From NCBI GenBank assembly GCA_963693085.1, contig OY856409.1, forward strand, positions 298,882,558-298,946,557: DNA of 64,000 nt, written 5' to 3'. Positions 56,077 to 64,000 of the stretch are shown in pieces. The notes beneath the pieces were generated by a model. That model made no database searches. It saw only the letters and a program-made list of their open reading frames with translations, and was not told the origin of the DNA. Each line of letters starts with the position of its first letter. Positions within the stretch are counted from its first letter, which is position 1. Made by a program: the position numbers and the translations under genes. Source of the stretch: Alisma plantago-aquatica. Its lineage: Eukaryota; Streptophyta; Magnoliopsida; Alismatales; Alismataceae.

Positions 56077-58934
56077 TGTGATGGCCCCAATTTATGTATG
56101 CTTTCTTTAATGACATTCCCAGATATGTGTGTACTCATATCTAAAGATGTCAAAAGGGAAAATATAAGAGATTGTGGTAGTCATCTAATTAATGAAGAGG
56201 AGCCAATTTTTTGTTCACAAGCATAATTAAATAGCCACACAAAACAACATTTATTGAGGATAAAAGTCATACATATTATTCAGGGAAAAGTAAGAAAATA
56301 GTTCTATGGAATGAAAGTACATAGGATATAGAACATCCTATACATCATCTAGAAGAATGAATAACTATCTAGCTGAAAAAGATATTATAAATAGCAATCT
56401 AGCTAGCTATTCTCCATGCCCAATTATTTAGTAGCTTATGGTACTTTAAGATGCATTATTTATTCCTTGTACCTTGAAAATATGAGAAACAAAAACATCA
56501 ACATAATGTTGGTACATGGTTGCAAAATACTATACTATGCTAGCATATTTAAAATACTTGAAAAGAATAAAGAAAAAGAAAATATTATTTAAGGTGGAAA
56601 ATTAGGTAAACCCAAGTTATTAATCATATTTCAATGGATATGTATTACTATGGTAGACTTAGCACAAATATATATTATTGGGCCCTATTCCCACGTACCT
56701 TGTAGCATTAGGGATCTCCCCGCGTACCCTGTACCATTAGGGAGGTTTCAGTCAACATCAATACTATCCCTCTCTATAGGGAGATTAATGAATCATCAAT
56801 AGCTATATTCCATTTTCTTTCCTTGGTGTTCCTAGTGTACAAGGCAGAAATGACAATACATATAAATGTACATCCAATAAGATATTCAAATACATTCAAG
56901 CAATTGCTCATAATTATCATCCAACAAAAACTAGTCTTGTACTTATATGCACATATCTTGAATCTCAGATCTGGATTCCATAAGTCTAGAATAAAAGAGC
57001 AAATCAACCGGAAAGGAAATCAAGGGTATAATGTTATTATTGGTCCATATGACCCATGACTAAGGTTTGTTCTTTAATTATGATTACTTTTGTCTTCTCA
57101 TTATTAAATCAGGGATTGTCCATGACTTTTATCTTATTTTGGAGTCACAAGATCAGATATGGAAATTAAGGTTCATCAATTTTAATGGTACCACTCATTA
57201 TACAAAAAGGAAACATCCACAAATAGGATTTCTACCATGGTTTAGATCATTAAGGGTTTCCCTTTCGGGTTCACATGATCAAAGGGATCAGAGTTGGATC
57301 TAGGGTTTCAAGGTCGGTCATGATCATAAGGGGTCATGACGGAATTTAGTTTTTATCATATAATTGCATAAACTATACATATGTAGAGAAATAAATTAGA
57401 ATTTAGGTTTTTCCATAAATATTTAGTCACTATACCTATTTGGCTAGGGTTTCAAGCTATGTGAGATATAAGGACTCCACTAGGGTTAGGTTGCATAAAT
57501 AATCAGGTTACATAAATTAACAAACATTATTACATAATTAATTTACATAAGTATAATCATTATGCTTTAGGCTAGTAATTTTGAAAAAAGGAAATAGATT
57601 CATGATCTAAAAGTATTTTTATTTTGTTCCTTATCGTTTTCTGATGAAAAGGATATATAATATCAATATTTTTGGAGTTATGATGGATTTTTAATTATTT
57701 AAATAAGATATGGGTATTTAATCGATTGTTCATGAGAGATGGTCGGAACTACCTTAATGGTGGAAAATCTTGGAACATTGTTGCTTGATGGATGATCACG
57801 ATTGATCCTAAGAGGAGGTGTGGCTCGCTAATCTTGGGTTGGTTCAATGTCTGGGTTGGCTGGGTCTTGGACCCAGTTCTCCTCCCTAGAACAGCGATCA
57901 AGGCTTCCTCTCTAGCTTTTACCCTCGCACAAAGTCAGGAACCCACATCAGAGAAGCTCACCAGTGCCAAGATGGTTTGTGGGCTGGGGGATTTGGATCC
58001 ATTAGTGAGGGTGCCACCCAAGATCATCGTGTCTTCATAGTGTGATAGGAGGTGGCTATTTGGAGGAACAAGATGAGGAGAAGGAATGCCCAAGATGGGC
58101 AGTGCGGTGGAACCACAGGTCAAGCAACAGACCACAAAGGCCAATTGGGGGTCGTAAGGTCACGAGCAGGCTCGAGAGTATGGGGTTAAGGTAAAGGGGG
58201 TTGGCAGTGACCCTTTGGAGGTCTTATATAGAACCTCGGGGTAGGTTTAGGGCTATATTGGGTTTTGGGGTTTGTTGTCCGCCACTGGAATGAGAGCAAG
58301 CCATGCACAGGTTGTTGAGTTGGTGCAACAACACATGAAGTTAGGTGAAGATAGGGTTCATTGTGTGTGATTTTGACGGATGAAGCTATCTACGCGAACA
58401 AAATCTCATGATTGTGTCCAAGTTGGCGACTTGAGTCGCTTGCTATCCTCCACGTCCTCCCACAAAGGTCGGGAGGTAGAAGATGAAGTATTGAGCACTC
58501 GATCAGGCCCCCTATATGTGGGTGCCTGATCTGTGGGTTGGGATTTGTCCCCCGCAGATTTTTGATGTGGATAAGATGGGTTGAAAGGTCAAATAAATCA
58601 TTTTTTGTATAAAAACTTCAAGAAATCCTAGAAAATTGTAGTAGTGTCCAATTGGGCTCAAATTTTAATCATAATTTCATGAAGGTGTGTAGAAATTGTA
58701 GAAAACGTTTAGTGGCCATATGCTGAAGTTATACCCTTTAATGTAATACTTTGGAAAAATTAATTAATTAGCTTCGTTGAAGTGTCACATAGTGGATATT
58801 TTTCAAATTAATCATCATATTTTGACATTGAGGTCCAAACGATTAAGTAATTAATACCAAATAATTTAAGGCTATTAGTGAACATACTTAGAGAAAAAAT
58901 AAATGAGGTTTTTGGAAAAACTCACTCTGTCACA
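56077..58934 (-). repeat. Tekay-like 5' LTR (unsplit)
   Basis: Full-length copy of the LTR. Begins (plus strand) TGTGATGG and ends CTGTCACA. It preserves the empty site CTAAT at 57828-57832 into which the nested element jumped in the other copy. Confidence 0.9.
58224..58230 (-). promoter_or_regulatory. TATA box, promoter of the Tekay-like element
   Basis: Minus-strand TATATAA within CTATATAAGACC, conserved in the other LTR at 50269-50275. Confidence 0.65.
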
Positions 58935-58939
58935 GAGGG

Positions 58940-59919
58940 GGAGACAAAGGAGATAGCCACTGATTGGACTCTCTAGGTACATGGAGGATGGATTTGTAGT
59001 CGGAAACCTGCAGACATGGGTGTTCATCTGAGGGGATATCCCAGACAACAACTTTGGTGGTTTTTATATTAATTTCCAATTGTTTATCCTATTTTCCTTT
59101 TCTTCATCTTGTTGTACGATGATGACAGTCATATGGGCTAAACCCATTTATTCCTTAGGACTTGGGAGTAGCCTAAAATTTCATTGTATTTGAATCCTAT
59201 GGGTTAGTAATTTATTTCCTTTGTTATGGACGTGAATCTATGATATCTTTGTTGATTTGTTTATGCTTGATCACCATAATCAAAGTCATAGACCACTAAT
59301 TGCTTCAGGAGAGGGATTACAAGTCGGACAAATCTTAGATTCACATACCTTATACCACACTTTGGGAGAATGTTTGTCGTTATGAAAGAATAACATAGAG
59401 ATTTAGATCATGCATCTGAACTAAGTCCTAAACTATAATGGGAGTGACTTTTTCTTATTTTAAGTAGTGCATTATGTTTTAGAAGCAAGTGATGCTTGCT
59501 ACAGGTCTTTCCTCTAGAGTAAAGTGTGAACAATTAATAGTTAAAGATATTTCAATAAGGTGTATGTCATGGTTAAACCAGAAGTCCTATAATCCATCAA
59601 TTATTGATCACAACCATCATAATTTAGGTTTAAGTATTTTCTCTTAGTTAATTAACAATTAATATACTCTTCCTCAAGTCCTAGGTGATTTCATTTCAGT
59701 TAGTAGTAGTTTCTGGTGAATGGTTCAGTGAGTTAGATACTCAGGCCTCATATGTCTTTAGTATAAGATACACACACTTGTGATTTTCATGGTCCTATAT
59801 TTTTTAAAATTGTCGTGTCCCGTATTCCTGTCAGTGTCCATATTCATGACCGTGTTCATTTATGTGCTTCTTAGGTACAATCCATATCCCTGGGGTGCAG
59901 AATCACATAGAATACGTGA
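58940..59919. other. unassigned DNA, continuation of the 41.5-42.0 kb locus
   Basis: Directly adjoins 42022 once the Tekay-like element is removed. No gene recognised. Confidence 0.4.
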
Positions 59920-59927
59920 CTCTAGAA

Positions 59928-60395
59928 CATGGTTTTAAAAAGCAGACTATGCGGCTGCATATAAGGTTTAGACCTCCTACCGAACCGCATACTGGAATCC
60001 CTCCTAAAAGTAGACCAGGCCGCATGGTCGGCCGCACAGCCGCATAAAAGGTCAATCAATCCATGATTTTTAGATAGACATATTTTCATTTCTTCTTTTT
60101 CACATTTACATTCATCTATGTTTGTTTAGATTTGGATCATAGTGCATGTTTGTATTTATCTAAGTTGTGATGATTTCATATTTGCATGATTGCATCCATT
60201 ATTCTTGTAACTATTCTATTTATATACGCAATTATACATATTAATTATTTAAATTCATGATTAATATACATATACACAGATACAATAATTAATAAATTAA
60301 AAAAAATCTAAAATTGCATATACTTCTGCATGTGCCCCCGCATCCCAGATATACTCGATTTAGTGATCACTAGAATGTCACGTTTAAAAACATTG
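59928..60395. mobile_element. hAT-type MITE with perfect 8 bp target duplication
   Basis: 468 bp bounded by imperfect inverted repeats: left CATGGTTTTAAAAAG, right (reverse strand) CAATGTTTTTAAACG. It is flanked by the identical octamer CTCTAGAA at 59920-59927 and 60396-60403. Eight-base duplications and CA-starting ends with a TTTTAAA core fit the hAT superfamily. No transposase frame, so it depended on one in trans. The interior has GCGGC-rich words (59950-60045) that can partly pair. Confidence 0.85.
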
Positions 60396-60403
60396 CTCTA
60401 GAA

Positions 60404-61140
60404 TGTCACGTTTTTTATAGGTGTTGAGGTTTTTACACTTTAAATAATTGAGATTCGTCTTTTATATAATCACACATGTTTATAGACTTAGATTTGTTTG
60501 TTCGAATAGTTTTATTGTATCACTTTACCGCTTAATAATATTGAACTTCTGGCATATGCACAATGGTGATAGGAAGGCATAGACAAATCCATATGAAATT
60601 TACTTTGAACAACATACTCAACCATGGCAAGCTAGGTGCAACTCCGATTGAACGTTAGGCAATGTTCACTTCCTATTCTAAATTTCAAACATTTCTATTT
60701 CACTGTAGGAAGCAAGAGGAAGTACAAAAAGTTGTATTTTTCCTGAAAGTTACTATGATCATATTTTATATCCTTTTACTCTCAATATCAGTTGAGTTTG
60801 ATTATTCTAAATCTTACACATTTCATCTCAGTCGATTTTGGTTATTCTAAATCTTACACATTTCATCTCAGTCGAGTTTGGTTATTCTAAATCTTACACA
60901 TGGGTAGATACCACCATCAGAAAATCATTTAAAAATTACACCTTTTCAGTAGTAGATAGCCTCATATACAATCTAATTTCTAATATTATTATATAAAAAT
61001 ATGTGTAAGTTTACTAAGGCCTCAAGGAACTAAACAAGACTTTGATAACTGTGTTCTAAAGTTGCCCTAATTTCACTATGTTTTCTATGCAAAATGGTAA
61101 TAAACTTCTAAAAAATAATACATTATTGTGAGTTGTAAAC
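60404..61140. other. no gene seen; short tandem repeat only
   Basis: AT-rich DNA; the only structure noticed is the 40 bp repeat at 60791-60900. Confidence 0.45.
60791..60900. repeat. 40 bp tandem repeat, 2.75 copies
   Basis: GTTGAGTTTG / GTCGATTTTG / GTCGAGTTTG start the units at 60791, 60831 and 60871, each followed by RTTATTCTAAATCTTACACA with only one or two changes. Confidence 0.93.
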
Positions 61141-61149
61141 TATGCTGGT

Positions 61150-62960
61150 GATTCTTTTTAAGTTCCAACTGATAGAAGAAATCAGGTTGGTTCTTTGTTT
61201 ATATGAAAAATAAAGTAAAATGCACATTATATTAGGTCTGACTTCAATGCTAATATGGCCTTATGAAATTTGTTTCTGATTGCAATAAGTTGTCAGATTT
61301 CATGGGTGGTTCTTTACTGATAGACCAAATGAGGTATGGTTTACAAAATTGTATTAATATTATGTCCTCTATGTTGTATCTAGTTCTGGATTGAGGTACA
61401 TAAGTGTATGTTATTCTATTATCTAACATTTTTTTTATCGTTGTTATACCTAGAATGTTAAATTCTTTATAAATAACATGGATAGTGTTTGCATGTGATT
61501 AGCGTGTCCTTTAGAGGCTTTTAATTTGTATCTTGGTTACTAATTGAGTTGTATAACTATGACCTATTTCTTGATGCAAGTAGGGCCCCCCCTTCATTTA
61601 TAACCACTCGTTGGTTGTTGATTGATTATTGATAGACCAAATCATGTAGGTTCTTTGTTTGTATGACAAATAAAGTAACATGCACATTATATTAGGTCTG
61701 ACTTCAATGCTAATATGGATTTGAGTCCATGCTATACGTTATACTTAGCCATATGCAAGGTTGATTAGAAATATTTGTCTATGCTTGGTTGATTAAGCAT
61801 AGAACAACATTCAAAGATATTAAAAATATTATTCTATGTCTCTATTATGTCAATTATTAATAGGTGTTTGGCTCTCTACTTCCATACTGATTACACATGA
61901 AAATATTGGATTGCAGTGCATGCTAGATTCTTGTGAGATTGAGGTACATAAGGGTATGTTCTTCTATTATCTAACATTTTTCCAATCCTTTTTATACCTA
62001 GCTTACAAAATGGTGTCAATAGCGAATTGCAGTGTATGTTAGTCTCTTGTAAGATTGAGGTTTGTAAGGGTCTATTCTTCCATAACCATTCATACCTTTA
62101 TGATTCATGTTATACATAGACAATAATATGCAAGGATGAATAGAAATATATGTTTGTGCAAATATGTTATACTTGGGATGTATTATGCAAGCATCTGTGT
62201 TTTTGTTATGTATGTCAAATCAATTTATATATCATTTGTAGGTCTGATTTGTGAAAAAATGGCTGATCTAGGTGAAAACATGTCTTGTTTGACCTTTATG
62301 ATTCATGTTATACATAGCCTATATTATGCAAGGATGAATAGAAATATAGGTAGGTCTGATTTGTGAAAAAATGAATGATCTAGGTGAAAACATGTCTTGT
62401 TTGACCTTTATGATTCATGTTATACATAGCCTATATTATGCAAGGATGAATAGAAATATATGTATGTGAAAATATGTTATACTTGGGATGTGTTATGAAA
62501 GCATTTGTGGCCTTATGAAATTTGTTTCATAATGTAGTCAGTTACCAGATTTCATGGGTGGGTCATGTTATTCAAATGGGAGAGGGAGGTAGGAGGGTAG
62601 AAGCTGGAAGTCAATATGAAAAATCAAGAAACATGTTGCAGTGCATGATAGTCTCTAGTGAGATTGAGGTACATAAGGGTATGTTCTTCCATTATCTCAC
62701 TTTTTTTTTATCGTTGTTATACCTAGAATGCTAAATTCTAATTTGTATGTTGGTTACTAATTGAGTTCTATAACTATGACCTATTTCTTGATGCAAGTAG
62801 CCCCCACCCTCATGTATAACTGCCTATTGGTTGTTGATCGATTCTTGATAGACCAAATCAGGTTGGTTCTTTGTTTATATGACTAATAAAGTAACATTCA
62901 CATTATATTAGGTCTGACTTCAATGCTAATATGGCATCATGAAATTTGTTTCATATTGCA
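61150..62960 (+). repeat. mosaic of dispersed and tandem repeats with exon-like blocks
   Basis: Three modules recur in shuffled order. One (TTAGGTCTGACTTCAATGCT) is at about 61225, 61702 and 62910. One (GATTGAGGTACATAAG) is at about 61393, 61938 and 62662. One (CCTTTATGATTCATGTTATACATAG) is at about 62095, 62292 and 62406, including a near-identical 112 bp tandem pair at 62241-62464. The second module sits in a small open block after TTGCAG and before GTATGT (peptide LQCMLDSCEIEVHK near 61912-61954, with variants near 62033 and 62636). A host gene fragment duplicated repeatedly would look like this; I cannot name the gene. Confidence 0.7.
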
Positions 62961-62961
62961 G

Positions 62962-63057
62962 TCAGTTGCCAGATTTCATGGGCGGGTCATGATATTCAAA
63001 TGGGAGAGGGAGGCGGGAGGGTAGAAGCTGGAAGTCAATATGAATTTTCACATAAAG
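62962..63057 (+). other. candidate exon A (unknown gene or gene fragment)
   Basis: 96 bp between an acceptor-like ATATTGCAG and a donor-like AAAG/GTAAGT. One frame is open through the block (ISWAGHDIQMGEGG, then GSQYEFSHK). A variant near 62535-62625 keeps the same frame, and decayed copies end at about 63501 and 63957. A second identical donor phrase occurs 36 bp downstream. No family recognised. Confidence 0.4.
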
Positions 63058-63142
63058 GTAAGTCTAGATTCAATTAAATATTTGCACATAAAGGTAAGTC
63101 TAGATTCAACTCTTTACCTTTATTGTGTATGTTCATATGCAG

Positions 63143-63262
63143 ATAGAAAATGGTCTGGTAGAGGCAGTTGTTCTTCTTGTTTCAACTATGCCTCAGATGC
63201 GACCCGATATACCATCTGGAAAACTTGGGCAAAGTCACAAGAGAAAGCCAGATTTCATAAAG
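63143..63262 (+). other. candidate exon B, copy 1 (unknown gene or gene fragment)
   Basis: 120 bp, exactly 40 codons, between CATATGCAG and a donor AAAG/GTATAAGT. The phase-0 frame gives VEAVVLLVSTMPQMRPDIP then GKLGQSHKRKPDF. A second frame is also open in this copy. Joining from candidate exon A would use that second frame. No domain recognised. Confidence 0.45.
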
Positions 63263-63586
63263 GTATAAGTAATTTTGGTTCTGTGGCATAATATTTTTCC
63301 CAATGTGCGCTATGTGATTTCAAGTATATGATGGCCACATTATTGGTAGTTGCATTTACTGTTATTATATTTCAAATTTATAGTCTTATCTTTTCTTACA
63401 CATAAATGTGTGATAGGTCTCAAAAATTGTTTGAGGATTTCAAACGGGAGAGGGAGGCGGGAGGTTAGAAGTTGGAAGTCAATATGAATTTGCACATAAA
63501 GGTAAGTCTAGATTCAACTAAATCTTTGCACATAAAGGTAAGTCTAGATTCAACTCTTTACTTTTATTGTGTATGTTCATGTGCAG

Positions 63587-63706
63587 AAAGAAAATGCTAT
63601 GGTAGAGGCAGTTGCTATTCTTGTTTCAACTATACCTCAGATGCGACCTGATATACCATTTGGAAAACTTGGGCAAAGTCAAAAGAGAAAGCCAGATTTC
63701 ATGAAG
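63587..63706 (+). other. candidate exon B, copy 2 (unknown gene or gene fragment)
   Basis: Same length and splice-like borders as 63143-63262 (GTGCAG before, AAG/GTATAAGT after). Phase 0 is again open (VEAVAILVSTIPQMRPDIP then GKLGQSQKRKPDF), while the alternative frame has a TGA. Of about ten differences between copies, nearly all change the amino acid, so I see no sign of purifying selection. Confidence 0.45.
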
Positions 63707-64000
63707 GTATAAGTAATTTTGGTTCTTTGGCATAATATTTTTTCCAATATGCGCTATGTGATTGCAAGAATATGATGGCCACGTTATTGGTAGTTGCATT
63801 TGCTATTATTATATGTTAGATTTATAGTCTTATCTTTTCTTACACATAAATGTGTGATAGGTCTCAGAACTTCTTTGAGGATTTCAAATGGGAGAGGCAA
63901 ATGGAAGAGGGAGGCGGGAGGGTAGAAGTTGGAAGTCAATATGAATTTGCACATAAAGATAAGTCTAGATTCAACTAAATCTTTGCCAAAATTATGTATC

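Larger units (their letters stand above)
42023..58934 (-). mobile_element. Tekay/Del-like Ty3/Gypsy retrotransposon, decayed, with a nested element
   Basis: Perfect 5 bp target duplication GAGGG (42018-42022 and 58935-58939). The right (5') LTR is intact at 56077-58934 (2858 bp). The left (3') LTR is split into 42023-43791 and 49878-50973 by the nested element. In element orientation LTRs run TGTGACA...CACA. The PBS is TGGTATCAAAGCC (56062-56074), and the PPT AAAAAGAAGGGAAGAA (50974-50990). Between them lie broken gag, protease, RT, RNase H and integrase with a chromovirus-like tail. LTR copies differ at about 9-10 percent of sites by eye. Confidence 0.9.
62997..64000 (+). repeat. tandem repeat of about 444 bp, running off the window
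   Basis: Two full units and the start of a third. Landmarks: GGGAGAGGGAGGCGGGAGG at 63001 and 63447 and a related start near 63905; exon-like block B at 63143 and 63587; TTCTTACACATAAATGTGTGATAGGTCTC at 63393 and 63838 (both copies nearly identical). Units differ by several percent. Confidence 0.9.

Overview
The window looks like repeat-rich nuclear DNA from a flowering plant with a large, AT-rich genome. It carries plant-type retrotransposon lineages: a Sirevirus-like Copia, Tekay/Del-like and Athila/Tat-like Gypsy elements, and a Cassandra element with 5S rRNA sequence in its LTRs. It also has an En/Spm (CACTA) transposon, a hAT-type MITE and tRNA-derived SINEs. I found no convincing intact host gene, rRNA gene or functional tRNA gene. 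Nothing fixes the species; the mix fits a monocot or another large-genome angiosperm.

Layout. 1-1.3 kb is unassigned, followed by a tRNA-derived SINE (1311). About 1.5-20.5 kb reads as one decayed CACTA element. Its two genes run on the minus strand: a TNPA/Transposase_24-like relic (4.2-5.65 kb) and a TNP2-like transposase whose C-terminal two thirds lie at 5.8-8.4 kb and whose N-terminus lies at 17.9-18.5 kb. The gene is split by a non-autonomous LTR element (8387-17936) with 3.1 kb LTRs and minisatellites in its core. 20.5-25.8 kb holds unassigned repeat-like DNA with a minus-strand SINE and a 25 bp minisatellite. A Cassandra TRIM sits at 25781-26603.

27546-35990 is a young, nearly complete Sirevirus-like Copia element on the minus strand. 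Its LTRs differ at only about seven positions. It keeps PBS, PPTs, an intact gag, and a pol broken by one in-frame TGA. Palindromic hairpin modules built on TCGGTCGA occur four times in each LTR and five times in the gag-pol spacer. 36.0-41.5 kb is unassigned.

42023-58934 is an older Tekay-like Gypsy element (minus strand, TSD GAGGG). Its left LTR was later split by an Athila/Tat-like element (43792-49872, plus strand). 58.9-59.9 kb is unassigned. A 468 bp hAT-type MITE with a perfect 8 bp TSD follows (59928-60395). 61.1-64 kb is a mosaic of repeats containing exon-like open blocks bounded by good splice-site matches, including a 444 bp tandem unit that runs off the window.

The genes do not form a host pathway; the window records successive insertions. 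Order inferred from nesting and LTR divergence: CACTA before the LARD-like element inside it; Tekay before the Athila/Tat-like element inside it; the Copia element most recent.
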